A DNA stretch of 64,000 nt from Liolophura sinensis (GCF_032854445.1 NC_088295.1:75670028-75734027); one strand, 5' to 3'. Shown: positions 1 through 14,116, numbered from the stretch's first letter. Notes: generated by a model from the sequence alone, not told the origin. Made by a program: numbers and translations.

Positions 1-59
1 CAGGAAGTACTTTGATGATGCCTCGATGGTGTGATTTATGTTGCCAAACATTTGGGTTA

Positions 60-113
60 TTTGCTTAGTAGCTGTGTGACGCCTTGCTCAAGAAGATTTC
101 ACTATTATAAGTC
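60..113 (-). repeat. SINE fragment (family 1)
   Basis: The stretch containing GCCTTGCTCAAGAAGATTTC matches the central region of the SINE family described at 55213-55404. It is cut by the homopolymer block. Confidence 0.5.
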
Positions 114-114
114 C

Positions 115-146
115 GGGGGGTTTTTTTTTGGGGGGGGGGGGGGGGG
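115..146 (+). repeat. G6-T9-G17 homopolymer block
   Basis: Six G, nine T and seventeen G in a row. It could fold as a G-quadruplex and is also a likely place for sequencing length error. Confidence 0.9.
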
Positions 147-216
147 TGACTAGAGTGCCTGGAGCAAACCGGAGTGCCCAGGGTGCACCGAATTGTTCTT
201 GGTATAGTCGGGTATT

Positions 217-290
217 CGTCATCAAATGATGACGTCTGAAAGTTACGTCATCAGATGATGACGTCTGAAAGTTACGTCATCAGACTCACG
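217..290 (+). repeat. 29-bp tandem repeat made of CRE-like palindromes
   Basis: About 2.5 units of CATCAGATGATGACGTCTGAA plus AAGTTACGT. It creates two near-perfect dyads, 217-234 (arms CGTCATCA/TGATGACG) and 245-264 (arms ACGTCATCA/TGATGACGT). Each has the TGACGT core recognised by CREB/ATF-type bZIP factors. A regulatory role is only a suggestion; no gene is visible nearby. Confidence 0.8.
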
Positions 291-1257
291 TTTAATTTGT
301 GAGATAATTACATTTCTTGACACTGTGCTAGTACAATTTTGGATGATAATGCTTAATTCCTGATAATCAGTACCGTAACACTAGACGTCTGTAGCCTTTA
401 CCAAAATCAGATTTTTCATTATCTCGATTTGTTGAAAATGTCTGGTTTTGGGTATGTGACAGACATCATGAGAACCTTTCTCATATATACCCTCTGTATA
501 TTCGTGTTTAAAATAGATTTTCTGGTTTATTCACAGGGTGATGTTAACAGGCTTGATGGGAACCTTTCCCAAAACCTTTTAGAAATAACATCACTGAGAA
601 TATTAACAATTCCTGCATTTCAGTTAAACATAAATCATGTTAGCACAGTAGTCTTGAGAATTTGAAGTTGACTCCACTGTCACTCTTTGCGTAGCCTTGG
701 TAACAATAACTGGTCGACCACAATGTGGGAAGCCAGCGCTAATATTCGGTTAAGACAAATTTGTTTTCCACCAATATGGTTTACAAGTCAATATGTTACA
801 CAACATTCAGTCAAATATAAAATAAATAAATTGAGACATGTCGATAAAATTTTGTGAATGTCCAGTTTGATTACTGGACAGGTTTGACTGTGCATTTATA
901 AATGGCTACTACATGTAAAACATCACTTCATGCTATTGACGGTTTGCTATATATTTCGTGGAAAAGTATTGTTTCAATAGTATATTCGAATAAAAATATC
1001 CTTGTAAGAAGATGTCCCTTTAGGTGGCCGGAGTTTTGTATGTATATATGGTATGAGTGTAGTCATGAGTACGACATTGAACAAAGAAATGTGGTTGAGA
1101 TATAGCCTGAAGAAAGTGTCAAGGTAGTATCGGGAAAGAATGAATAACTGGAATGACTAGTTTCTCGGAGTTTCATAGCTATAAAATGCTTTTGTGAAGG
1201 TATATTTTTTCACTGTAACAATTCAAAAAGCTGTGAACAGGGACTTAAGGCGAAGTA

Positions 1258-1443
1258 AATTTGATTTATTTAATTTTATTTGATTGATGTTAAACGCCGT
1301 TCTCAGGAATATTTCACTTAATCGACTGTGGCAAGCATTATGGTGGCAGGAAAGCCGGACAGAGCCCGAAGGGAAACCCACGACCATCCGCAGGTGGGTC
1401 ATTGCGCCGTGCTGGCGTGCTAATCCCTTGGTCACGGATACCC
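1258..1443 (-). repeat. tRNA-derived SINE (family 1), nearly complete
   Basis: Read on plus it runs from the tail (TTTATTTGATTGATGTTAAA) through AGGAATATTTCACTTAATCG and GGAAACCCACGACCATCCGC to the head (GTGCTGGCGTGCTAATCCC). Internal parts of the head are missing. Confidence 0.8.
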
Positions 1444-1550
1444 TTTGGAAGTGAATTAAGTAGCCTTGTGTGGCTTATATATTAGTAATAATTAAGTTCG
1501 ATGCGTTCGTTTCTCACATTAAACGTCAACGAGTATTCATGCTGGCTCTC

Positions 1551-1652
1551 CACTCGTTCGTGGGTTTCCTCCCACCATACTGATGGACGCCGTCGAGTAA
1601 GTGAAATATTCTTTACATCGGCGTAAAACACAAATCAAATAAATAAATGAAT
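1551..1652 (+). repeat. SINE (family 1), 3' half
   Basis: From GTGGGTTTCCTCCCACCATA to the AAATAAATAAAT tail. It lies only about 110 bp from an opposite-strand copy of the same family. Confidence 0.8.
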
Positions 1653-1659
1653 AAGTTTG

Positions 1660-4600
1660 TTTAGGATTGATATGGTGCGGCGTTGGTCAGCTGATGTTAA
1701 AAATATCTGCTCTTGATGTGTAATGTTCCAATAGCCATCCTTACCAATATCGTGTGAAAGCCTTTAAGCAATTCACATCTGGATCTCATTGATCTGTTAG
1801 TAAGATGACACGGGATTAAAATTTGTTTAAAGCAGAATTGGAAGTGACCGCTGTGCTTCAGTGAATTCAAATTTTTCGACCTGAGAGAGTGAACCTCACC
1901 TTTTAAAAAAAGTGTATTTATAGTTTATTGCTAGCCTGCAAATCACGGAAACACTTCTCAGCAATGTATTTCTTTTATGTTATAGTCACAACGGACATTT
2001 CACTTTCCGCTCACAGAGAAGTGCAGAAGATCAACAATCGCTCCAGTTAATCGAACACACGACTGAAATTGAAATTTTCATTTGTGGCATGTACAATCTA
2101 GTTAACAGATTATGAATCGGTAGAATGTATTGGTTTTTCTTTGAGATTGAGGCTCTTCGCAATGAACACCATTTCCCTTCTACAAGGCATAAAATCGGTC
2201 AAGGGAAATTTGCTATTATTGTAGAATAGCCCAAAATAATTAATTTTTTTTACAAACTTACTGCTCAAAAACTGTAATACAGTTACTAAAATGTATAACT
2301 TATGCAAATTTCAGAATCATTTCAACACTATATAGAGTACAGGTGCGAAAACGATATTTTTATTAAAAGAAAATAATTTGAGTTATTGTTGGGAAATATA
2401 GAAAATTTGATTTAATTAGCAAGCATGGAGTTTTCGCCAAAAATCGACGTTATTGCCTCTATAATGAAAGGTTGAAAGTACAGGGAATCAATCAATTTTG
2501 AGAAAATTCCTGCCGTAACACGCGTTTTATAATGCATTTAGCGTGATTCATAACCTTCTAAGTCAAGGACAATGTGGGAATCATAGCTTGCCTCTGGGCG
2601 GTAATAAATCAAATAGCGCAACAACATTGACTGTTGCTCTTCTCTCTACCAGGAAAGAAGTATGACAGTTAGGAGCAAACTTAATGAGGAATGCAATTTC
2701 CCCAACCAACACCGAGTGGTCATTTCAGATAGGCGACACCCGCGGACACCGTGCTGCCGTGACGCTTCAATGCACGCCATCAGAGTGTCGATTAGACATG
2801 ATAGCACATCTAGCACGTATATCCGTGCGGACATCAGATCCCTGCTAGTGTGAACGTTGCATAAAGATTTAGAGAAATCGTATGCGCTTAGTTTATTGAT
2901 ACGGTTTGCCAAAGGTGTATTGTTTTCTTCCATTGGAACGGCTCCGACGATGGGTAATGCGATACCAGATCAAAGCGTACGAATCCATTTGTTTCAGCTT
3001 CGTGGCGTTTCTCTTGAATTTTTCTGACCACAATTCCATTTCACAAGTCGAATAATCAATACAAATCGTCATTCTCAGGTAAAAATAACACACTTCATCC
3101 TATAGTCATTTCCACTGATTTAAGTGTAAAGATCTTTCTCCGCTATCATCATAAATTACGTGGACGGTTCCTTCTGTTACAATGGCACAAAAGACACGTG
3201 TCAATATTTTGGCTGTATACGACTGATGTACTTAAGATAACATTGATATTGCACTGATGGAAACCGTATCCGACTAAAATGGCATTATTGTCGCATTGCC
3301 GTTGCATTATAGAGCTGTCAACTGCTTAGGGACAGGGTCTTTGTTATAGACGTTGTTAAACAAAGCGCAGTATTGCAGGAAATGAAAAAATAGCTCTTTT
3401 GGGAACGCCGTCAACAAATGTAAAAGCTGGTTCTCAACAATAGGCTATCCAAGACCTTATGTGTAAACGGTAAATGAGCAAATCATGAAAAATAAGAGTA
3501 CTGTAAATTGCACCTTTTTCTTACACCTTTTAGCAGTGTAATTCGAAGATAAGGTTGACAATTTAAACATTTCCCTGTAAAATAAGGGTTCAGAATCGTT
3601 CGTCCAATTCTGTGTATACTTAGATGGTGTACTACCTGATTAGTTGGCCCCTCTGACTGTGAACCTTGCATTATCTAGGCTATTTACTTGAAATATTTTA
3701 AACACCACACAAATGCAACTTTCTAATGCAAAAATTAAAAGTAACCCCCCAAACAATATCTATACAACCACTGCAGTCAATTACTCTCTTACCAACAACT
3801 CAATACCGTACGTGGAAACTTTACGTGGAAACACGCCGTGTTTTAGTCTCATAAACTTAGGATGCAGCCAGAGATGAAAAGAAAGACGAAAACGTAAATG
3901 AATGTTAATGTTGATCCGTGAGTCTCCACAGATCCGGAAACCCACTGAGTAGCAAATTCAATGGAAGTGGAAAAACAGGATATGCTTCTTCACCTGCCAC
4001 TATAGAATTACATCGGTCCGATTCTTAACTGCAGCTCTTGAAAAATCAGAGAATATGGACGCTGAATACAGTTTTTTGATCGCCCTTGTTGGACGCAGGC
4101 AGAATAATTATTCAGCTCCATTTATTCTTCTATCGCAAAGAAGTTGTCTTTCACATACATGGTAAAGCAAAGGAAGGAAAATAAATCTTATTTGAATGCA
4201 ACTGGAAGATGATTGCCTGATGGTGTGCATCAGTTATTATTTTATACGCCTCTATTTTATCTATTCTGAGGAGTAAAGGAAAATACACATGCTAAAGACG
4301 ACCATTCAGAAATTACATTTCTCTGCATATACAGAGATAATATCAGTATAAAGACTTAATACCTAATTAAAACTACCTATTTATAACGCAGTTGTCTTAC
4401 ACTGACATCAGTTGTTAATAAAACGTTTACCCGCAGAAACGCACTTTTCTCCCCAGTTTTGTGTTATCTGTCGTGAATTGTCGTTTACAAGAAAGTATAT
4501 GCTCAAACTCATGTTGTCAATAGGGCAAAGGCCGTACTTCAATAAGGAAGCCAGGACGTGAGGAAAGTTGTTTTAAGATGTGATCATTTCACACATGGCT

Positions 4601-7600
4601 GTGTTTGCTGAGAACAAACAATCTCAGATATAGACCAGGCCAGAAGCTAGGGGGTGTTGACCGAACAAGTTCATTTGGCAGACACATACTTTTTTTTTAC
4701 TCAAGTTACTTTTTGCCTCCAGGAAACGATATGAAATCACGGGTCCATAAGTTACATTATGTCAAATCTCATAAAAACCTGACCCACCAAGGCGGCGAGC
4801 TAATGTCAATCTTTACCGCATCGAGCGCATAACGTAGGGGTAGTGATCTGATGACGTGTAAACATGTGCGAAGCCTGGAAAGGCTAAAGGAACAAGATGA
4901 AAGCGTAAAGCTTCACGAAATCCTGACCACAACGAGAACCATTTCAGGGACGAATGTTTAGATGCGTCGTATACACTTTAAAACAAGTTCAGCTAACTAT
5001 ATAAACTCACACAACGTTACAAGAAAAGTGAAGATTTGGATAAAAGAGCTTTTTATCTGGTAGTTGCAAAACACGAGAACAAAATAGGTATCTGTACTCA
5101 CCTATGCAAATTTTAGAGGTCGTCATCCTTGAAGAGGTAAGATACGGAGTTTCACGGAAGGTAAAAAGAAGAGCGATTCCTCCTGCTTTGGGCCGTCTAC
5201 GTCTCCCTTCTACCGCTTAGTGCTAGTTTCTTTTTTAGGTCAATGGTTGAATGGTTCCGTGGGATAGATCATTCAGGAGTATAATGCCATGGCTAATTTA
5301 GGGAGAGTAAGAGATCTCAGAATACAAAATGTCTCCCCGAGCAAAAAAAAGTTTCTTTACAATACGAAATTCCGTAAACCGTTATCTTCTTCCAAAATCT
5401 TTTAGTTGATGATCCTCAGGGTATTTCCCCAAAAAAGTTTGGACGTTAGAAGGCAGGTGGATGCGAGGAATGGCTGTAAAAGTTCCTGAGATCAGAGGGT
5501 TGGTACGGTGTTGCTAGCTGGTCCCTCTGTTTGAAAAGAACCCGGGCGTATTCTGAGCGGACGTCTGGGCGTGACAGTGGAGCACGCTTGCGTGTCGGGT
5601 TGCCTATCGAACAACAACTTGGGTATGTCAACGTGTTTAACAGCCAAGCTAAATGCTCCTCTCTCTACAGTGGCTGTAGTATGTAATCGATGAAGGCTTG
5701 TGCTTGATCAGCGAGCACCCTTCCCAAGTCGATAATGCCTTCATTGAACGTCAGGTGTGTCGATCTAGATGGCTTATCGCTGGTTTTATCTCTGACGAAA
5801 AGTACTGCCATACGAACTACTAGTGGCCAACTCCCAAAACTGGTTGGATTCAGTTTTAATGAAGCGGTAAAATCATTTCAAACCCCGATTTACACTACAA
5901 CCACAGACCGTTTAAACAAAATGATCACTTTCAACTCTGTTAGTTTCATTCGTATGCTTCTAAACTGGTTTAGCCATCTTCAGACATTGTCCAATGATTG
6001 CAACAGTTTTAGTGGAATGCTATCGAGATAGGGATTTTGTTTTGATGCTTGGCTTTTTCCATAACCCGTTTGGTTTTCAACACACTGAATATGATAATAA
6101 AATAAGTAGATGCTACCAGACATATATAGTATGATGTGAAAAAGTGAAAGCGTTTGTTCCATTAATCCGTCGAGTTAAAGAGCTTGTCCCAGCGTATGTA
6201 TGAACGTTTGTAAAATCTGTTTTCCGACAAATAAATAGCATCAAACCATTGTTTTTACACTTTTTTAGTCAATGGTAATCCATGGCTTGATTGAAATCTA
6301 GACTGATACAAGGGTACGCTGTTATATCCGCGTTTCAGAAATACGTGGTGTTATCTATCTCATAATGCCACCCTGTCAGGATAATCTCTCCTGACTGCAC
6401 CAGTAAGTATTTTGCTATACCTCGACCTATGCACACTACAGATTACACCGATAACATCACATAAATACATTGAGAACTCTCAAATTCCAAGTTCATCCGT
6501 AACAAAGTTTTGCTCAGTCAAACTGTAAAAGCAGATTTAATATTGTAAGGCAACAGGTTCAGTCATCATGAGTTCAGATATTTCCTGTCTTGAACTGATA
6601 TAAAATGTCCCAGATTTCCCAATGTCAAGCAGAGCCTTTCATTTGCCTGACAGTAATCATCTAAATACGGGGTCCATTGATAGGTTGCTGGGGCGGAGTT
6701 TTCTCCGGGACATAAGCCCGTATTCCTAGTTGCTTCATTTAGTAGGTCACCTCATGTAAGGCCCTGACTGTAACGGGTGGGCCATTCCAAGGTGGACTTC
6801 GCTCTTGTAATTGTCCTCTATAAATTAATACTTTACCGTTTCCGGAACCATGTCAATGGGACATTCTTCCACAGGTTTGCCCGAAGGAAAACCAATTCCT
6901 ATCAAACGAGCAACCGGTCGGGTTAAAAAAGACTACAAATCCTTTCAGACAGTCTGTGACGTCCATGCCATTTAAATGTCCCTCAAGTATAGCAATGTCC
7001 CATCGCGAATGACTATGATTCACTCGCCACAACTGCAATTCCCTCGAGGTCAGCGCGGAAGTTTAGATCCACAATCACAGTTGATGTTGTTGTAGGGTGT
7101 ATTCTAAATTCAGAAGCTCAGTGTCCCTTTAGTCGACCGGAAGGCTGGACTGGCCCCAACTTGGTGTGAACACATAGTGTCAGAAACAGTTTTTATACTG
7201 ACTGACCGAAGATACCACCATTCGCACAATCACAGTGTGCGGCTCTTTCAAGCACACAGACCTTTGCACAGAGAAAATTACAACATATCACAGCTCTAAT
7301 ATGGGTTAATTAAAGCGATGCTATTAGCAAATGCCAAATGTACTAAATTAATTACCAAATACTAACTTTCTCCCAGATCTGATATTTTGCCCTGCTGCCA
7401 AGTCAACGTTGTGTATTGATTAATTATGGTTGATTGTGTACGGAGGCCGTGGGTGGTATAATATAAACTCCTATGGACATTGTAATTTACTGGACAAGTG
7501 TAGAAGAGATCTAGATTGCGTTGTCAAGCAGCATCAAATCCAAAATCTGCTGGTTACCGCTGGACATATATTCACGTGTGATTCCCCAAAACAGTCGCTA

Positions 7601-8260
7601 CGGCTAACTCGCCTTGTGAGCCAGGATTGTCTGAGAAGTCACCTCGGGGTACATATAACGAAAGCAGGCAGGCACAAAACGATGGGACTAATTAAAGCTA
7701 ATCTCTAAACATTGACATTCTTTACACAAAGTATCAGGCTAGTTTAAGGAAGTCTCTGACTGGTGTTGAATTGATTCTTGGCGATGCCTGACAATCGACT
7801 GGCCAGAGCACCAATGCTTAAGTTCTACGGGTTTCAGGCAAACCCATGGGAACAAGTGCCGTCGACTGCCACCGGCCTGACCCACATCTGGAAGATTACT
7901 GTATACCGGGCCAGTTAAATATTCCTCATCGTGCTTCCGAATACTGAAATGTGCGTTACATCTGCCCCATTGTGGCAGGGTATCAGGATGATCCGAACAT
8001 TTCAATGCACAAAGATTAACGATTATGTGTTACACTATTTGTAAGATTGGTGTCAAAGTTGGGGTTGACTCATTATGCATGACGTTTTTCTCATTCTTTT
8101 TGTGCGCTTGACTTGCTTTACCTGCCGTATGGTTGAGACTAACAACTTGTGAAGAGCCAGCGAGGGAAGGGCTTGGGTGGAGTGTACATGCATCGTGTTG
8201 AATTAGATCGTCACATTGACTATATAAAGGGTTGCTATGAGATTCTGATACTATAAAATT
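1660..8260. other. No recognised gene or repeat
   Basis: AT-rich single-copy DNA. Short ORFs show no domain, start context or partner exon. A splice-acceptor-like CATTCTTCCACAG at about 6874 opens 33 codons to 6975 on plus, but the opposite strand is equally open. Confidence 0.5.
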
Positions 8261-10224
8261 CGTATTCTGATTAGCGGCTACTCATGGACTAGAATGCCAC
8301 GCGATCTGGATATTGATTAAATTTCACTGAAATCTGGTGACTGTTTCTATTTACATGAATCCGTAAAAAGTTTTACATTACATATTTTCCTATTTTTTGT
8401 GTTTTGAGTTCAGATTAGTTCGGAAGCTCGTCATGCGATTAATAGCCTTATTATAGTTAACATAGACTAATGTCTGTTTGACTAAATTATACAGCATTAT
8501 GTGCTAAACGAACTGAAAGATATTTGATTGTATAAGACAACCACACGCAATATATTACGCACCGATGTGAAACAAATTGGACCTGTTGCAGTCGTCACAA
8601 CCATGACTTGTTAGCTTCGATAATCTTTATGTTATCTGAAATGCGTCTCAGTCTCCGATATCCAGGGAATCCACGAATGAGTCTGCGGTGAGTAACTGAG
8701 TAGCTACACCAGGTCTCATGTCAATATTTCTAATCGTTATAGCTGTAACTTGAGAATTGCCGTCGCTATAGCACGAGGATATCGTCAATAGGAAAGATAT
8801 TTTCCAATTAAATACTTTTGTCGAAATCAGAATCTGGAATGACATATTGCTAGAAACAAAAAAAGTGCCAGCTCCCGTGGGAAGAACCCGGTTACTTAAA
8901 ACAAATTTTTATATGTTGTCAAAAAATTTTAAAACAGATTATGGGTTTTAGCCAGATATCAAGGTTTCCATTTTTGGAGGCTAGTTTTTCCTAGTTGCTC
9001 TGTCTGACGACCAGAAGAAAAGTGAGTGTTGTTGTTTTGTATACTCTAAAAATAGTGGGCGTGATTTGAAGGGGTGGGGGTGTTGATTTGGGGCGGCTAA
9101 TAAACAAAAATGTAATCATATACTGCTTGTGGCTCGATATATTGATATGTAAACAACACAATTAGTAACCGAAGAGGACACATGCGTCAAGTACCTAGGT
9201 GAAAATCAATTAATGTTTTTGCTAAATTGTTGTGAAAAATGTCTGACAGTATTGACCCTGGTAGATAATTGTTTTTCCTTCATTACTTTGTCATAGCATA
9301 TGTCGTTGTTGCTCCATTCATACAAACAAATGATTTTTTATGCCAAATTTGGTTCTGAGTGGTCTTTTGTCGAAAACTATGCAGCGCCATTGACAACCAT
9401 TAGCAGCTTGACTTAGAAACGGTTGGCTATTCTTTGATATTCATCTTTTCTTATAGTTCCTATTTCGTGCGGTCTATCTGAAGTAGCCAGGAAGCAATGT
9501 CACTCCGTTTGATAACAAATTGATAACAATTGATAACAAATATACATTTTATTTGCAGTAAACATACACTACTTCTGGGTGAAGTTATATGTACAAATTT
9601 TACAGGCACCAAATTGCAGAACAAATTGTCAGTTCCTACGTAGATAGACAGGTGACCTTTACAGTCATTTGATAACCTTATATATGATGGCCATCATTTA
9701 TCCGATTTTCTCATAAATTCTAAACAGACAAATACGCTCTTTCTATAAACAGCTTGATCCTGTTCTCAGATAATATCTATATGTTTATATTCATAAGTAC
9801 GCGCAGTGTGTAATATTCATTATCTCTGTTTTATGATGATGTTAGATAAAAGAACATTTAATCGCACGGCCAAAACTCGTTTGAAAGTCTAGCACACAAA
9901 GGGCAGAATCTGAGATTTGTTCTTAACATTTCTTGGCTAAAAATAGCTTTCCCAAGGATAGTCATTACAAGTTAGATCGACTTTGCATGTACGGATTTAG
10001 AAGACGGAGTAGTTTATTAAGCTGACCTATCAATGGTCAGCGCTGATTACACGGCTTCTTGTCCCAGATAAAGGATGTAGTCCTGGTGGTCAGTAGGTAA
10101 GGCTTTGTGGACACAAGGTGTCTGTCTGTCAGAGTATCCCAGAATTTAGATTACAAGGGGTCGGGCGAATTGGAAACAAAAATCGAAGACAACAGTGAGA
10201 ATCTATATGGACCCCCAAATACGG

Positions 10225-10335
10225 CAAAAAAAAAATACCATTTAAGCATTTACATAAACAGTTAGAATAAAAGCCTAACTCTCGTCGGTGCTTTGGTTTT
10301 ACTCCCTGTGCTTTAAATCTATCATTATATCGTGA
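10225..10335 (-). repeat. Dispersed repeat family 2, partial
   Basis: AAGCATTTACATAAACAGTT, then GCTTTGGTTTTACTCCCTG. Orientation is opposite to 27206. Confidence 0.55.
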
Positions 10336-10431
10336 AGGAACTGTCATTCACGGTTTCAGCTTTTCTGGCATCACCGGAAAGCACTATCCTGTGACAGTAG
10401 ATATATCCTACAGCAGGGCTTACAAACAAAG

Positions 10432-10528
10432 CGTTTCTCCCACCTTAATGCTGGCCGCCGTTGTATAAGTAAAATATTACTGAGTACGGCGTAAAACTCC
10501 AACGTAATGAAATAAATACCAACAAAGT
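10432..10528 (+). repeat. SINE (family 1), 3' part
   Basis: Contains TGCTGGCCGCCGTTGTATAA, GAGTACGGCGTAAAACTCCA and a GAAATAAAT tail. Confidence 0.75.
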
Positions 10529-10724
10529 CATAACATGTGTCATTACGTATTAAATGGGAGGAGAACACTATATTTCACTAATTCTCAACCAGTGCTTAAT
10601 TGAAATTTTTAAAAATGCATTTTTTTTTTAAACTTAATTCTGTTTGAACCATGCTGGTATGCTGCCTGCAAGTTGATTTAACTTGAGGATTTATATGACA
10701 AGATGCTGGGTTTCACCGATCAAA

Positions 10725-10805
10725 TATGATCATTTGCCAACTGTTGCACTGTCGTCGCTTCTCCGATTTTAATCTTCATACTACAGTCTTTTATACTGTA
10801 TAGTC
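10725..10805 (-). repeat. Dispersed repeat family 2, fragment
   Basis: CATTTGCCAACTGTTGCACT, GTCGTCGCTTCTCCGATTTT. Confidence 0.5.
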
Positions 10806-11013
10806 GTTTTCAACGTTTTGTTTTCACGATATCTAAAAGGAATATATGTATCCCTGTATAGAGCAGATTACTGTTAATGTCACACAATTGATGCATGCTG
10901 TGGACAGCATGCCATACAGAAGCAGGCCATCAATTTCAGTCATGCAGGGGAAATTTGTAAGCACAAAACACAAATGAAATATGTATGCTTACACATCCCG
11001 TAATTCCTCACAA

Positions 11014-11081
11014 CATATTGCTGGCCGTCGTTGTAAAGGTGAAATATTCACCTAATAAAAGACAAATCAAGTAAATAAATG
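11014..11081 (+). repeat. SINE (family 1), diverged 3' fragment
   Basis: Contains TTGCTGGCCGTCGTTGTAAA, GTGAAATATTC and an AAATAAAT tail, with an internal deletion. Confidence 0.65.
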
Positions 11082-11469
11082 CAGCCCTGCGAAGTTGTAA
11101 CTTTTGTTATGTATCATGAGATGAAATGAGTTCAGAATTATTTTAAGATCACGGGAAAGCACAGGGGATCACTGTGTTACCGTAGTGGATAGAGTGTACC
11201 CAGTGAATGGTGGGAAGATGGGGGATCCCTAAAGTGTGCCCAGTAAGTTCTGAGGAGGTAGGGGATCCCTATGTTTCCCTAGCGGACAGAGACAAGACAC
11301 TGTGTTCATTCAACACAAGATAGAGTTGTTCAAATATGACACAAGACTTTTGTTGAAAAGAACACATTTGTGTGTATAAAACACCATGAGTAGCCGCTAA
11401 TCAGAAAGTTTTTTTGTGTGTACCTGAGAAGACACACCAAAAATCTTGAGATAACACCAAATAGTGTTC

Positions 11470-13060
11470 AGCACAGATGCTTAAAGCCTACAATAATGTT
11501 TGAATGTCTGTCTAAACAAGATAAACACTACCCGTCTAAGAATCTGATGAAATTAGCACAGTTCTGAATCAAGGCAGGTAGCATGCGTTGGGATTATGAT
11601 CTGCTGAACATTTTTGTGAGCGATTGCACGATGATTTTAACGCCATTATCTCATTTTATCAACATTGATCCGTTAATAGACTCCATTAGGATCATTAATC
11701 TTTTAAAGTAGCAGCTGTGATGATCTCTAAACGAAAACCTGTCCCCTATAGAAGACACGTACACAGGGGTGTGCGGAAGTGCAATATAAATCCACGCCGT
11801 CTTAGTCGGTTGGTCTAAGGTAAATATCTGTTATAAATAAATAATTTTTTTTTACCCACAACACAACCTTTCTTATGATAATTTTTCAGCTGCGTTATTC
11901 GTTTTTGAGCCATACAGCATATTTTTAGCAATAGTTAGACAAAGCTCGTGGCTACCTTTAGTAAAGCACAAATAATTAAACACGTAATGTAATAGTGATG
12001 CGTGGCCTTGATCTCCGGGATCGACACGATCTATCCTGGCCAGTCTGAAGGCTTCGCTGTCTCACATTGTGTGTAGATAGGTTCCCACTGGGTGTTGCAC
12101 GGACGTTTGAACAGAAACATGCAAACGACTGTATAACCATGGAAGCAAAGTATTATCCTGTGGTTTCAGAAATACATCCTGATTTTCGAAACAACTCGTT
12201 CTCACATAATGCATCATCTTTGGCTAAGACAAGCTCATTGTCCCGAACCCGTACCGACAAATAAAAGCTGCGCTAAAATTATAGGAAAGGGTAAGGTGAC
12301 TTTACAATCATTTTATAATCATTAAAAAACAAATTAAATATGGCCTAGACCTGATATTATACACAATTATGTGTGGCAATTTAATGCAATACACAAATTG
12401 CAATAATAACTACAAAATACCAAACATAAACATTGATAAGCGCTAGGTGAATTACTTTTTTCGTATATAAGGTAAGGTTAATTTTTCTATAAACACAAAT
12501 CACAAAAGACTAAAGGGAATAACACCTCCGGGTAACTGTAAAAATATTCATATTTTTATCCTCACTGTCCCTGCTATCAGCGAAACGCTCTCCTTGAAAT
12601 GTGCTTAATTTTAGCTATAACGGACCTCCATTCTAATGAAGATGTCAGAAAATAAATGAAGACGTTGTTAATTCTTTAACGGCTTCCTATTTGTATTAAT
12701 ATTGCAAGTTAATCAGGTAATACTGTTACGAGGTGTTGAGACGACATTTTGCCCCGGAAATGCCGCCTATTTACCTTCTTGAAAAGAACGAAAACACAAG
12801 AGGAATAGAATCAATTATAGAACGCAAATTAATAAACTGATAAAGGTAAAGGAATAAACAAAATGAAAACAAAAACAAAATTAGATCTTGTAAATAATCT
12901 GTAAACTGTCTAGACAAATTCAAATTCCATGTGCGCTTCAAACTACTCGCCCCTTAACACAATAATGTGTCTGCCCGAAAGGATCGACTAAGGCTTAACA
13001 CTTAACACGATTTTTCATGATTTCTCACTGTAAGCAAAATCAAAATGTAAAGCTTCATCT
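11470..13060. other. No recognised gene; AT-rich
   Basis: Single-copy AT-rich DNA rich in A-runs. Nothing coding recognised. Confidence 0.5.
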
Positions 13061-13100
13061 GCATACATGGTGCTAGAGGGTTTAGTGCTGAACTGTTGTG

Positions 13101-13318
13101 TTATTTATTTGATTGGTGTTTCACGCCGTGATCAAGAACATTTCACTTTTACGACCGCCGTCAACATAATGATGGAAAGGAAACCCACGATCATCCGCAG
13201 TCTGCTGATGGGCCCTCCTACATTTACGATAGAAGAGGAAGCCAGCATGACTTGAACTCTTAGCCACCACTTTGGTGAGAAGTTCCTGGTTAATTTCGCC
13301 GTGCTGACAGGCTTCCTT
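13101..13318 (-). repeat. SINE (family 1), nearly complete
   Basis: Tail TTATTTATTTGATTGGTGTT, centre ACGCCGTGATCAAGAACATT, B-box region AGCATGACTTGAACTC and head end GCCGTGCTGACAGG. It explains the overlapping small ORFs here. Confidence 0.8.
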
Positions 13319-14091
13319 CAACTAGAGATGTATAGGTGCAGGTGAATAGACATGGATGATAAATTACATATTCACAAATAAGAGTATAAGAAATCCTTCA
13401 ATGGGTAAAAAGAAGCAAAATTGCACGACTTAGACTGAGGCGATTTACACGCGCTGCGCATCACTTGCTTTATTTATTTCATTGATGGTTTACTGTGGCG
13501 CTTTTATTTGAAGAGATTGATATGGAAATAAGGAAGAAATATATGGATTTCCCCAGATAAGATAATCTATGGATAAATGAAAGGAAAGTATGAGACACCC
13601 AGGATTTTAATATATGGAACTAGATAGTACATCGTCGCACAGGTCGATGGTCAACCTGCTCACACTGACAGATCTCCTGCGCAATGACGCAAGGGCTTCC
13701 CCTGTACGCGCTTGGAGTTGTTATGTAACAGTTGTAGCGCATGGAATAGCAGATGGAAGCTAAGATATTCGTGGCTACACCGTTAAATGCATAGGGTAAA
13801 ATCCTTTTCTGTCTAATGCTGGTAATTCGAAATAATTATAAAGTCAATATATGACCGTGTTTTTAATAGACATTTATGGCGAGGCAAAAACAGATAAACA
13901 GGTGCTCCCTTTTTCAATGTAATTGTACGACATGCTGTTAGCTGAAGTCAATTGCGCTGGGCTTTCATTCGAAGAATATTGTTGTAATCTGTACAGATTA
14001 CAATAAATATATTTAAACTTATTTAACGTATAGCTTAGCAATATATGAAGATATTTTTAAAAAAATCTCTTATGTGGTTCAAATCAACACT

Positions 14092-14116
14092 CCCCCCCCC
14101 CCACACACACACACAC
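14092..14116 (+). repeat. C-run followed by (CA)n
   Basis: Eleven C then seven CA units; creates the Pro/His-rich ORF at 14045-14275. Confidence 0.9.

Noticed and set aside
6853-7038. Possible terminal exon on plus (6875-6975) with overlapping minus ORF
   Set aside because: Both strands are open over the same bases, so neither is favoured; no partner exon.
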